Made by a program: the position numbers and the translations under genes. A stretch of 64,000 nucleotides of DNA, from positions 1,012,501 through 1,076,500 of the forward strand of contig NZ_KK073872.1 of assembly GCF_000585335.1 (NCBI RefSeq), read 5' to 3'. This DNA comes from Cloacibacillus evryensis DSM 19522 (GTDB lineage: Bacteria > Synergistota > Synergistia > Synergistales > Synergistaceae). Under the pieces are notes generated by a model. The model had not been told where the DNA came from. It worked only from the letters and a program-made list of their open reading frames with translations, and did no database searches. This document shows positions 11,634 to 20,378 of this stretch, one piece after another; position 1 is the first letter of the stretch, and every line of letters starts with the position of its first letter.

Positions 11634-11685
11634 TTAGCGAAAATATTAGAATGTAATTGACTTTTAGCGAATATGCATCTACTAT
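11634..11685 (+). promoter_or_regulatory. Promoter with two candidate XRE operators
   Basis: A -35 box TTGACT (11657-11662), 17-bp spacer and -10 box TACTAT (11680-11685) read toward the small protein and surface-protein genes. TTAGCGAA occurs inside this spacer (11664) and again exactly 30 bp upstream (11634), about three helical turns apart. A bound dimer would cover the promoter. The regulator itself is transcribed the other way from the same region. Confidence 0.6.
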
Positions 11686-11894
11686 AAATCAAAATAAAAT
11701 AGATGTAATCCATAAAAGACGAAGGCACATCGACATAATTTTTTGATACAGAGGCATTGTCGTCTCAATCAGTAAAGGCTTTTTGTATTTTGTGTCCGCA
11801 ATATATAAAAAATAACGGCTCGCAGCGTGGGGGGCACATTATAAAACGGAACAAACCGGCTGTAAGCACGCCATACCTGGAGGTGACAGATACT

Positions 11895-12002
11895 GTGAAA
11901 CAGAGAGTATTATACGCTACGTTTTTTATTTCGCTCTCCATATCAGTTGCCCTGTTGTTTTTCCTTGTCAGGAGCATGAGCGAACTGTGGCTGACGTGGT
12001 GA
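11895..12002 (+). CDS. Probable 35-residue single-span membrane protein
   Basis: A short frame starting at GTG 11895 with an ideal ribosome site GGAGGT ten bases upstream. The product has a short positive N-terminus (KQR), one hydrophobic helix (about residues 5-26) and an aromatic tail ending in tryptophans. No family is recognised. It lies between the XRE regulator's promoter and the surface-protein gene, in the same direction as the latter. A longer reading from TTG 11757 has no ribosome site and is not preferred. Confidence 0.5.
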   Translation: MKQRVLYATFFISLSISVALLFFLVRSMSELWLTW

Positions 12003-12123
12003 ACGAAGTACCGCGATCATAATACTATCTCAACAAAGGGGGGAAAGATAAAAGAATATTCTTGATTACGCGAACTTCATAACTGTGGATGAGGGGCAAC
12101 AGCGGAACGAAGAAAGGAGAAGG

Positions 12124-14412
12124 ATGATAGTGGGTAAACTGAGAAAGTACGGAATAATTTTTCTTGTGTTGTTGATGGTGCTGGCCGCCGCGCCGATGGC
12201 GATGGCGGCAACAGCGACAGAAATCGGTCAGGTTAATATTGGAGAGCTGTTTAATGAGGCGGGGGATTACATCCTGTCCGAAGATATCGTTTTGAGCGGC
12301 GACACGAAGGCAATAGAGCTTTCTAAGGATATAGAGGTCACGTTGGACCTGAATGGACATACTATATCCGCTGATACAAGCAAATACAGAGAACTTGAAA
12401 GTAATGCATTGAAGTATCCTGGAAGTATCATTTACGCGACATCAGGAGACATTACTATCAAAGATGGCGTTGGCGGAGGGAAAATATGTGATACCAGCGC
12501 GGCAGAATATAGTAAACATAACGATGGCGTGATACGCGTCGAAAAAGGAACTCATCTGACCATCGAAAAAGCGATAATAGAGGTCAAAGAAGGTATTGGG
12601 ATCACAACCTATGATGACGGTACCAGAGTGACGTTTAAAGACGGCGAAATAAAAGTCGAATATGGCTTCGGTATAGGCACGAATGGGCTAAATATTACCG
12701 AACCTGGTTCCGGCATTTACGTGGAGGGCGGAACGATTACTGTAGCTAGCGCCGATTCTGCGGCAATTTATCACCCTAGCAGCGGAACTTTAAGTATATC
12801 TGGCGGCACGCTGTCGGCTGCGGACGGCATTCAGGTAAAAGCGGGAAGAGTGATAATTACAGGCGGAACCATCACGGCAACGGGGAAACATAATGTCCCG
12901 CTAGACAGTAAGTTCTCAGGCGGCGGAACAAACGAACTTGGCAATGCACTGTCCTTGATATCCCATGCGAGTTATAAAGGCCAGTCCATGGATGTTGCGA
13001 TCTCCGGTTCGGCGATGCTGATAGCTGAACAGGATGACGCTATTGGTGTTTATGTGAACAGCGGAGACGTGAGCCACGTAAATTCGTTTGTAATTACCGG
13101 CGGCACCTACAGCAGCGACCCGTCCGCCTATGTCGAGTCTCCTTATGTAGTCAAGCAGGTCGAAGGTAAATATGTCGTCGCCCTCGCCAGCGTCGCCGTC
13201 ACTCCGACAGCCGCCGAACTCGTACTCGGCCTTACGCCGACGGCAAAGTTGACGGCATCCAGCGACATCGAAGAGGCTTTTACATGGGCATCTAAGAACA
13301 ACGACGTCGTGACTGTCGACAGCTCCGGCAACATCACCGCCGTCGGCGCGGGCACTGCGGACGTAACAGCGACCGGCGATTCCAGCAAATCTGTCGGTAC
13401 ATGTGTGGTCACAGTGCGCGCAGCGACTCCCGTAAGCGTGACTCCGTCCAAGATGGAACTTAACATCGGCGCGACCGGCAAGGCGACCGCCAAGTATGAC
13501 GCGAAAGACAGCATAACTTGGGAAAGCAGCGACACAGCCGTCGCCACCGTCAAGGACGGCACGGTAACTGCCGTTAAAGCCGGCATCGCCGTCATCACCG
13601 CCAATGGGTCAAAAACCTCGGCCGCCTGCACGGTGACCGTCACCGACCCGGCGGCGCCCGATCCCGTCACGCCTACGCCGGCCCCCGTCGACGCGGGGAC
13701 TGTAGATAAAGAAAACAACCCCGTCAATAAAGAAGAAGGCAAACCGGAGAACGTAGAGGCGGCGACGCCGGCCATTACGGAAGCTACCGAGGAAGGTAAA
13801 GCCGCCGTAGTTAGCGCGACAAAGATCGAGGAAAAGAACCTCGTCGCCACCGCCGACGGCAAACTCACGATCAGCCCCGTGCTTGCCAAGAGCGCGCTTG
13901 AAGAAGTGATATCCGCCGACGCGACAGTCGCGCCGAAGAACGTGGTCCTGCTTCCGATCGTACAGGCTGCGGTAACGGCAAATAACGTGGCCGCCCTCGC
14001 CTTCACGATGACCGGCGAACAGTTGGGCGCTGAGGAAAACACAGTCGCGGGAGACGTCAAGGTGATCAAGGTCCTGGCAGACGGCAAGGGCGGACAGTTC
14101 AGCTATGCCTCCGCGGCGGCAGACTACGCGGACAAGACTTTCACGCTCAAAGACGCTGACGGCAAGAGCCTCGCCCTGACGGATAAGGTCGCGAAGGCTT
14201 CGACCTATACGCTGGTAGTATTCGTAGCCGACAACGGCGACTTCGACCTCGACGCGACGGCCGGCAGCGTGATCGACCCCGTGGCGGTAGCCACCAACGC
14301 GGCGACAGAGCCGAAATCCGGCGGTTCAAGCAGCGGATGCAACGGCGGCTTCGGCGCGCTGGCATTGCTTGCGCTCGCGGTGCTTCCCTTTATCCGCCGC
14401 GAAAAGAGATAG
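12124..14412 (+). CDS. Synergist-CTERM surface protein with beta-helix and Big2 repeats
   Basis: Exported protein of about 762 residues. ATG 12124 is chosen because AAAGGAG precedes it; the upstream ATG 12085 has no ribosome site. After a signal peptide (VLLMVLAAAPMAMA) comes a right-handed beta-helix-like region (about 35-340) with repeated SGGT / GGTIT turns. Two Ig-like Big2 domains follow (SVAVTPTAAELVLG... and PVSVTPSKMELNIG...), then a Pro/Ala/Thr linker, an acidic domain, and finally a C-terminal sorting signal: SSSGCNGGFG, a hydrophobic helix (ALALLALAVLPF) and RREKR. That tail is of the Synergist-CTERM type, in which the Cys region is thought to be processed for surface anchoring. 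The ligand or partner is unknown. Confidence 0.88.
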   Translation: MIVGKLRKYGIIFLVLLMVLAAAPMAMAATATEIGQVNIGELFNEAGDYILSEDIVLSGDTKAIELSKDIEVTLDLNGHTISADTSKYRELESNALKYPGSIIYATSGDITIKDGVGGGKICDTSAAEYSKHNDGVIRVEKGTHLTIEKAIIEVKEGIGITTYDDGTRVTFKDGEIKVEYGFGIGTNGLNITEPGSGIYVEGGTITVASADSAAIYHPSSGTLSISGGTLSAADGIQVKAGRVIITGGTITATGKHNVPLDSKFSGGGTNELGNALSLISHASYKGQSMDVAISGSAMLIAEQDDAIGVYVNSGDVSHVNSFVITGGTYSSDPSAYVESPYVVKQVEGKYVVALASVAVTPTAAELVLGLTPTAKLTASSDIEEAFTWASKNNDVVTVDSSGNITAVGAGTADVTATGDSSKSVGTCVVTVRAATPVSVTPSKMELNIGATGKATAKYDAKDSITWESSDTAVATVKDGTVTAVKAGIAVITANGSKTSAACTVTVTDPAAPDPVTPTPAPVDAGTVDKENNPVNKEEGKPENVEAATPAITEATEEGKAAVVSATKIEEKNLVATADGKLTISPVLAKSALEEVISADATVAPKNVVLLPIVQAAVTANNVAALAFTMTGEQLGAEENTVAGDVKVIKVLADGKGGQFSYASAAADYADKTFTLKDADGKSLALTDKVAKASTYTLVVFVADNGDFDLDATAGSVIDPVAVATNAATEPKSGGSSSGCNGGFGALALLALAVLPFIRREKR

Positions 14413-14469
14413 TACGATTCGCGAAAAAGTCAACACGGCGTTAATGACAGTCCGATAACATAAATCAGT

Positions 14470-14515
14470 AAGGCCGCCGCCGGAGAGAAACCCCTCCTGC
14501 GGCGGCCTTGTCTTC
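14470..14515 (+). terminator. Terminator after the surface-protein gene
   Basis: An 11-bp perfect stem AAGGCCGCCGC / GCGGCGGCCTT with a purine-rich loop, followed by a T-rich stretch. Confidence 0.75.
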
Positions 14516-14539
14516 CCCTTTACATATTTTTGCGTCGGC

Positions 14540-14555
14540 GTTACTTTCGCGTAAC
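14540..14555 (+). promoter_or_regulatory. Candidate operator before the phosphonate operon
   Basis: GTTAC-N6-GTAAC is an inverted repeat, with a further GTAACTTT copy about 16 bp downstream (near 14572). It lies about 70-85 bp before the first gene of the aminoethylphosphonate operon. No clear -10/-35 pair was found, so the role is a guess. Confidence 0.3.
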
Positions 14556-14623
14556 TTCGGCGAAAAACATCCGTAACTTTGTGGTGGTTAAATTGAGTCA
14601 ACACATTGAGAGGATGATTTTTG

Positions 14624-15676
14624 ATGATGAATTTGTCGGATCAGATCGGAAAGGCCTGGAAGTTCGCGCTGCTGCTCATCGCCGTCACGGCGGTATTCAC
14701 GGCGGTCGCGGCGCACGCGGCTGGTAAGGAGCTCGTCGTCTATACGGCGCTGGAGAACGAGCAGATCAATAAGTATCTCGCTACCTTTAAGGAAGAAAAT
14801 CCCGATATCGACGTAAAAATAGTCCGTGACTCTACGGGCATCATCACAGCGAAGCTGCTCGCCGAAGGAGCGAGGACGCCGGCCGACGTCGTTTGGGGCA
14901 CGGCGGCCTCCAGCCTTCTCGTGCTTGAAAAGAAGGGACTTATCGAGCCCTACGCTCCCAAGGGGCTGGCCCGTGTCGAAAAGATGCTGAAGGACACGGC
15001 GAATCCGCCCGCGTGGGTCGGCATCGACGCTTGGGAGTGCGCGATCGTCGTGAATACCGCGGAGGCTAAAGCCCAGGGACTGCCGGCGATAAAGTCATAT
15101 AAGGACCTGCTGCGCCCCGAATTCAAGGGCAAGATCGTCATGAGCAATCCCAATTCATCGGGAACCGGTTTTCTCGCCGTCTCCGGAATCCTTCAGCTGA
15201 TGGGCGAGAAGGCGGGCTTCGACTACCTTGACAAGCTCCATGAGAATATCGCGCTCTACACTCACTCCGGCTCCGCGCCCGCGAAGAAGGCCGCCTCTGG
15301 CGAGTTTCCCGTCGGAATCTCCTACGGTTACGCCGGCGTGAACCAGAAGAAGAAGGGCGCGCCGGTGGAGATAGTCTTCCCCGTTGAGGGCAGCGGCTGG
15401 GACGTCGAGGCGAACGCCCTGATCAAAAAGAAGAATATCAAGCCGGAGGCGAAGAAGTTCCTCGACTGGGCCATCTCCGACAAGGCGATCAACGCGCTGA
15501 AGGATGACTACGCGATCACGGCGGTGAAGGTGAGCGGCGCTATCCCCGAGGGGTATTCAAAGAGCCCGCTGTCGCAGCTCGTGAAGAAGAACGACCTGCG
15601 CTGGGCCGCCCAGAACCGCGACCGTCTGCTTAAGGAATGGGCCTCGCGTTACGAGGGCAAGACGGAAGCGAAGTAG
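14624..15676 (+). CDS. phnS: Aminoethylphosphonate ABC transporter substrate-binding protein
   Basis: Periplasmic binding protein of about 350 residues, of the iron/thiamine/AEP-binding class (SBP_bac_6-like). There is a signal peptide ending near AHA-AGKE, then the class-typical opening LVVYTALENEQINKYLATF. GAGAGG lies about ten bases before ATG 14624; ATG 14627 and TTG 14621 are also possible. By fold alone the ligand could be Fe3+ or a small phosphorylated molecule. The direct operon link with PhnX and PhnW makes 2-aminoethylphosphonate by far the likeliest. It delivers substrate to the ATPase/permease pair that follows. Confidence 0.85.
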   Translation: MMNLSDQIGKAWKFALLLIAVTAVFTAVAAHAAGKELVVYTALENEQINKYLATFKEENPDIDVKIVRDSTGIITAKLLAEGARTPADVVWGTAASSLLVLEKKGLIEPYAPKGLARVEKMLKDTANPPAWVGIDAWECAIVVNTAEAKAQGLPAIKSYKDLLRPEFKGKIVMSNPNSSGTGFLAVSGILQLMGEKAGFDYLDKLHENIALYTHSGSAPAKKAASGEFPVGISYGYAGVNQKKKGAPVEIVFPVEGSGWDVEANALIKKKNIKPEAKKFLDWAISDKAINALKDDYAITAVKVSGAIPEGYSKSPLSQLVKKNDLRWAAQNRDRLLKEWASRYEGKTEAK

Positions 15677-15686
15677 GAGCGTAACG

Positions 15687-16655
15687 ATGACCACTCTCCG
15701 CGCGCGGAATATTACAAAGAGATTTAAGGGCACGACGGCTCTCGATAAAGTAAGCTTTGAGATCCGCGACGGAGAGTTCGTCTGCATATTAGGTCCTTCG
15801 GGCTGCGGCAAGAGCACGCTTCTGCGCGCGCTCGCCGGGCTGGAGGCCATAGACGGGGGAACGATAGAGATCGGGGGCCGCGACGTCACCTGCGAGCCCC
15901 CCTCTGAAAGAAATTTTGGGATAGTTTTTCAGTCTTACGCTCTCTTTCCGAATCTCAACGTCGAGGAGAATATCGCCTATGGCCTCTGGAATAAGGGGCT
16001 TGCGAAGGATGAGATCGCGGCGCGCGTCGCCGGGATCATCGAAATGACGGGATTGGGCGGCCACAATAAAAAATATCCGCAGCAGCTCTCGGGCGGCCAG
16101 CAGCAGCGGGCGGCCATCTGCCGGGCGCTGGTACTTAACCCGGAGTTCCTGCTTCTCGACGAGCCGCTTTCGGCGCTCGACGCGAAGGTGCGCCTGCGGC
16201 TGCGCCGGGAGATACGCCGTATACAGCAGCGTTTCGCGATCACCACGATCATGGTGACGCACGATCAGGAGGAGGCCCTTTCGATGGCGGACCGTATCAT
16301 CGTCATGAACGAGGGGCGCATCGAGCAGATGGATACGCCGCAGGCGCTTTATGACGCGCCCGTCAACGGCTTCGTCGCCGATTTCGTCGGCACGGCTAAC
16401 TTTGTCGGCGCGGGGAGGGCGATCCGCCCGGAGAGCCTCTGTCTCAGCAAGTCGCTGTCGGACAGCGCGGTCCAGGCCGAGGTCTGTGACGTGGAGTACC
16501 GCGGCGCCTTTTACCGCCTCGAGGTCGATACGCACGTGGGACACCTGATGATAGACATCCCCTCGCAGCAGAGTGACGCCAGAGTCCTGCGGCTCGGCAG
16601 CCGCCTCTATATCGATATCCCGCAGGATAAGGTCATCATGCTCAAGAGCGCCTGA
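15687..16655 (+). CDS. phnT: Aminoethylphosphonate ABC transporter ATP-binding protein
   Basis: ABC ATPase of 322 residues. It has Walker A GPSGCGKST (about residue 38), signature LSGGQQQRAAICRAL, Walker B FLLLDEPLSALD and the switch histidine in MVTHDQEEAL, followed by a short TOBE-like C-terminal domain. It starts ten bases after the binding-protein gene behind AGGAG and powers the import of aminoethylphosphonate through the fused permease next to it. Confidence 0.9.
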   Translation: MTTLRARNITKRFKGTTALDKVSFEIRDGEFVCILGPSGCGKSTLLRALAGLEAIDGGTIEIGGRDVTCEPPSERNFGIVFQSYALFPNLNVEENIAYGLWNKGLAKDEIAARVAGIIEMTGLGGHNKKYPQQLSGGQQQRAAICRALVLNPEFLLLDEPLSALDAKVRLRLRREIRRIQQRFAITTIMVTHDQEEALSMADRIIVMNEGRIEQMDTPQALYDAPVNGFVADFVGTANFVGAGRAIRPESLCLSKSLSDSAVQAEVCDVEYRGAFYRLEVDTHVGHLMIDIPSQQSDARVLRLGSRLYIDIPQDKVIMLKSA

Positions 16656-16657
16656 CG

Positions 16658-18304
16658 ATGAAAAAGATCAAAAACGCCAACCGCTTGGAAAGCGTGCTTC
16701 TCATAATAAGTTTGTGCCTGCTTTTCACAGCCGTCGCCGCGCCGATGGCTGTTCTTTTTGCGAAGGCCTTTACCGATTTTGACGGGGCCTATATCGGCCT
16801 TGCCAATTTTCGCGAATATTTTGCTTCGCCGCACCTCGTCGGCGCGCTCTGGAACTCTCTGGCGATCTCCGCCGTCGTTTCGCTGATATCGCTGCTGCTG
16901 GCCTTTATCTACGCCTACGCGCTGACGCGCGCGGAGGTGCCGGCGAAGGGGTTTTTCAAGTTCATCGCGCTGCTGCCGCTCTGCGCGCCGACCATGATGT
17001 TCGGCATCGCGCTGATCTACCTGATCGGGAATAAGGGCGTGATCACGATGCTGGGGCTGAAGCTGCCGCTCTACGGGCCGCTTGGGATCATCGTCTCCGA
17101 GGTAGTCTACACATTCCCGCAAGCCTTTCTGATCCTCTATATCACGCTTTCCTATACCGATAACCGCCTTTACGAAGCGGCGCGCGCGATGGGGACCGCC
17201 CCGCTGCGCATTTTGCGGACGGTCACGCTGCCGGGAGCGAAGTTCGGCCTTGTCAGCGCCTTTCTCGTCGCCTTCACCCTCTGTTTCTCAGACTTCGGCG
17301 CGCCGAAGGTGGTCGGCGGCAATTACAGCGTGCTGGCCACCGACATCTATAAACAGGTGATCGGGCAGCAGAATTTCGGCATGGGCTCGGTCGTCGGGCT
17401 GCTGCTGATGATACCGGCGGTGGTGATGTTCGTCACGGAGCGCCTCACCGCGAGCGACAACGGCGTGACGGTGAGCTCGCGCAGCATGGCCTACCGCGTG
17501 ATCCCTCATCGCGGGAGGGACGCGGCGCTCACGCTCTTCTGCGCCCTCGCCGCGGGCTTCATCATAACGCTCTTCGCCGCGGTGCTTGCCGCCTCGCTGA
17601 TCAAGGCCTGGCCCTATAATATGGTTCCGACCTTCGAGCATTTCACGGTGGACAGTCCCGCCACGGGAGGGCTGAGCTCCTTCTTCAACAGCCTCGTTAC
17701 CGCGCTGCTGACGGCGTTCTGCGGCACGGCCTTCGTCTTTATGAACGCCTGGCTGGTGGAGAAGAGCGCGGCGAACCGGCTGCTTCGGCAGGCCGAAAAC
17801 CTCTTTTCACTGATACCGCTCGCGCTGCCGGGGCTTTCGATCGGGCTCGCCTTCATCTTCTTTTTCAATATGGAGGGCAACCCGCTGAATTTCATCTACG
17901 GCACGGCGGCGGTGCTGGTGCTGGCCAACGTCGTCCATTTCTATTCCGTGCCCTACGTGACCGCCTCCTCGGCGCTGAAAAAACTTGACCGCGAGATCGA
18001 GGCTGTCGCCGCCTCGATGGCGGTGCCCTCTTACAGGACGCTCTTTAAGGTGACTATGCCGATGTGCCGCGCCGCGATCTTCGAGACGGCGCTGTATTTC
18101 TTTGTCAACGCGATGGTGACGATATCTGCGGTCGTCTTTCTCTATCCGCCGGATTTTAAACTGGCCTCCGTGGCTATCGTGAACATGGAGGACGCCGGGG
18201 ACATCGCGCCCGCCGCGGCGCTCTCGGTGCTTGTGATCTTTGTGAACGTGGCGGCGAAACTACTCTACGAATATACCTTTGTGATGAAAAGGAGCGGCAA
18301 ATAA
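16658..18304 (+). CDS. Aminoethylphosphonate ABC transporter permease, fused double domain
   Basis: Integral membrane protein of 548 residues with about twelve helices. It has two copies of the binding-protein-dependent transport fold, each with an EAA-type loop: EAARAMGTAPLRILRTVTLP in the first half and EAVAASMAVPSYRTLFKVTMP in the second. In some organisms these halves are separate genes (PhnU and PhnV); here one chain carries both, as in FbpB/ThiP-like permeases. The gene starts two bases after the ATPase stop and overlaps the PhnX start (TAATG), so translation is coupled through the operon. Confidence 0.88.
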   Translation: MKKIKNANRLESVLLIISLCLLFTAVAAPMAVLFAKAFTDFDGAYIGLANFREYFASPHLVGALWNSLAISAVVSLISLLLAFIYAYALTRAEVPAKGFFKFIALLPLCAPTMMFGIALIYLIGNKGVITMLGLKLPLYGPLGIIVSEVVYTFPQAFLILYITLSYTDNRLYEAARAMGTAPLRILRTVTLPGAKFGLVSAFLVAFTLCFSDFGAPKVVGGNYSVLATDIYKQVIGQQNFGMGSVVGLLLMIPAVVMFVTERLTASDNGVTVSSRSMAYRVIPHRGRDAALTLFCALAAGFIITLFAAVLAASLIKAWPYNMVPTFEHFTVDSPATGGLSSFFNSLVTALLTAFCGTAFVFMNAWLVEKSAANRLLRQAENLFSLIPLALPGLSIGLAFIFFFNMEGNPLNFIYGTAAVLVLANVVHFYSVPYVTASSALKKLDREIEAVAASMAVPSYRTLFKVTMPMCRAAIFETALYFFVNAMVTISAVVFLYPPDFKLASVAIVNMEDAGDIAPAAALSVLVIFVNVAAKLLYEYTFVMKRSGK

Positions 18305-19098
18305 TGAACAACGGCAAAAAAATCAAATGTGTGATCCTCGACTGGGCCGGCACTACGGTGGATTTTGGCTCGATGGCCCCGCTGCGGGTCTTCTCCGATA
18401 TCTTTGCACAGCGCGGGCTTCGCCTTGAAACCGACGAGCTGCGCGCGCCGATGGGGATGCCTAAGCTGGAGCATATCCGCGAGCTGCTCAGGATGGAGCG
18501 TCCAGCGAGGCTATTCAGGGAAAAGTATGGGCGTATGCCGATAGACGACGACGCGCTGGGGATGTACGCCGCCTTTGAGCCGGCGCTTTTGAAGATACTC
18601 CATGATTTTGCGGAGCCGCTAGAGGGCGTCTGCGGCGCGGTGCGCGAGCTCCGTGAAACGGGGGTAAAGATCGGTTCGACCACCGGCTATACGAGGAAGA
18701 TGATGGATATTATCGCGCCGCTCGCGAAGGCGGCCGGCTATGCCCCCGACTGTATCGTGACGCCCGACGAGGCCGTTGAGGGGCGCCCAGCGCCGTGGAT
18801 GATCTTCAAAAATATGGAACGGCTCGGCGTTTATCCGCCCTCTTCGGTGGTAAAGGCTGGGGATACGGCGGCGGATATCCGCGAGGGCAAAAACGCCGGC
18901 GTGATCAGCGTCGGCATCCTGCGCGGCAGCAATGAGCTTGGCCTTACGCGGTCAGAGTTTGAATCGCTGCCGGCTAAGGAGGTAGATGAGAGGCGGCAGG
19001 CCGCGCGCGAGCGTTTTTATCTCGCGGGGGCCGACTATGTGCTGGAGAGCATTCGGGAGCTGCCGGCCTTTGTAAGGGAGATGGACAAAGATGACTGA
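18304..19098 (+). CDS. phnX: Phosphonoacetaldehyde hydrolase (phosphonatase)
   Basis: HAD-family enzyme of 264 residues that splits phosphonoacetaldehyde into acetaldehyde and phosphate. The nucleophile D13 lies in LDWAGTTVD. The cap-domain lysine that forms the Schiff base is K54 in MGMPKLEH. The loop VKAGDTAADIREG holds the acidic Mg ligands. The length is normal. It uses the product of PhnW, encoded next with an 8-bp overlap. Confidence 0.94.
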   Translation: MNNGKKIKCVILDWAGTTVDFGSMAPLRVFSDIFAQRGLRLETDELRAPMGMPKLEHIRELLRMERPARLFREKYGRMPIDDDALGMYAAFEPALLKILHDFAEPLEGVCGAVRELRETGVKIGSTTGYTRKMMDIIAPLAKAAGYAPDCIVTPDEAVEGRPAPWMIFKNMERLGVYPPSSVVKAGDTAADIREGKNAGVISVGILRGSNELGLTRSEFESLPAKEVDERRQAARERFYLAGADYVLESIRELPAFVREMDKDD

Positions 19099-20221
19099 AA
19101 ACAAATATCTGCTGCTGACGCCGGGACCGCTGACGACGACCGCCGCCGTGAAAGCGGCGATGCTGCGCGACTGGTGTACGTGGGACAGGGACTACAACGA
19201 TTTAGTGGAAAAGCTGCGCGGCGACCTTGTCGAAATGGCGCTGCGCGACCGCGCGAAGCGCGCCGGTTATACCGCGGTGCTGATGCAGGGCAGCGGCACA
19301 TTTGCCGTGGAATCGGTGATCGGCAGCGTCATCCCGCAGGGGGGCAAGCTCGCCGTGCTCTCGAACGGGGCATATGGCAGGCGGATCGCCGAGATCGCGG
19401 GAATATTGAAGGTACCGGCCGTCGAGCTCCGCTTTGACGAGTGCGAACGCCCCGACGCGGAGACGCTTGCCGTGATGCTGGACGACGACCCCGCGGTGAC
19501 CCATGTCGCCGTCGTTCATTGCGAGACGACTACCGGTATCCTGAACGACATCGAGAGTGTCGCCCGGGCCGCGAAGAGCCGCGGCAAAAAGCTCATCGTC
19601 GACGCGATGAGCAGCTTCGGCGGTATTCCGCTATTCATGGACGTGCTTGAGATAGATTTTCTCATAAGCAGCGCCAACAAATGTATAGAGGGGGTCCCCG
19701 GATTCGCCTTTGTTCTCGCGAATCGCGCCGCTTTGTCCGAATGCGCCGGACTGGCGCGCTCGCTGTCGCTTGACCTTTACGGACAGTGGAAGACGATGGA
19801 GGAGCACGGCGGCAAATGGCGCTTCACCTCTCCGACCCACGTCGTCTGCGCATTCGCCGAGGCGCTGCGCGAACTTAAGGCGGAGGGCGGCGCTGCCGCG
19901 CGCAACAGGCGCTATGCCGCCAACAGGGATATGCTTGTCCGCGGGATGGAGGGCCTCGGCTTTAAGGCGCTGCTCCCCGCGGAGCTGCGTTCGCCGGTGA
20001 TCACCTCTTTCCTCTATCCAGACGGGATCGGCTTTGACTTTGCGGAGTTCTATGAATCTCTCAAGCGTGATGGCTATGTGATCTATCCGGGAAAACTCTC
20101 CGAACGCGACACCTTCCGCATCGGGAACATCGGCGACATCAGAGAAAAACAGATAACCGGGCTTCTGGCCGCCGTGGAAAGGTATGTCAAGCGATCGGAA
20201 GCCCGGCCTCTATGCGCCTGA
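19091..20221 (+). CDS. phnW: 2-Aminoethylphosphonate:pyruvate transaminase
   Basis: Class V PLP aminotransferase of 376 residues that turns aminoethylphosphonate plus pyruvate into phosphonoacetaldehyde plus alanine. It has the N-terminal LLLTPGPLTTT, the glycine-rich MQGSGTFAVE, the PLP-pairing aspartate D171 in VDAMSSFGG and the Schiff-base lysine K197 in SSANKCIEG. It ends the operon, and together with PhnX it makes the substrate a source of phosphate, nitrogen (as alanine) and acetaldehyde. No phosphate-regulator site was recognised upstream. Confidence 0.94.
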   Translation: MTENKYLLLTPGPLTTTAAVKAAMLRDWCTWDRDYNDLVEKLRGDLVEMALRDRAKRAGYTAVLMQGSGTFAVESVIGSVIPQGGKLAVLSNGAYGRRIAEIAGILKVPAVELRFDECERPDAETLAVMLDDDPAVTHVAVVHCETTTGILNDIESVARAAKSRGKKLIVDAMSSFGGIPLFMDVLEIDFLISSANKCIEGVPGFAFVLANRAALSECAGLARSLSLDLYGQWKTMEEHGGKWRFTSPTHVVCAFAEALRELKAEGGAAARNRRYAANRDMLVRGMEGLGFKALLPAELRSPVITSFLYPDGIGFDFAEFYESLKRDGYVIYPGKLSERDTFRIGNIGDIREKQITGLLAAVERYVKRSEARPLCA

Positions 20222-20378
20222 TCGATCCGGCAAGGATAAGGTCTGGCCGCTGACTTGAAAATTTTGTGATCGGCCCCTCGGATTAGAGCCGCCGTATTTG
20301 GTGATGACGGCGGCGCAGACGATCCGCCCGTCCGGCCCGTTGCGGGCCGCCTTCGACATCAGCCATAATGATGCACGG

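Noticed and set aside
13143-14087. 314-codon frame antisense to the surface-protein gene
   Set aside because: Low-complexity Ala/Thr/Ser product caused by the repetitive codon pattern of the real gene.
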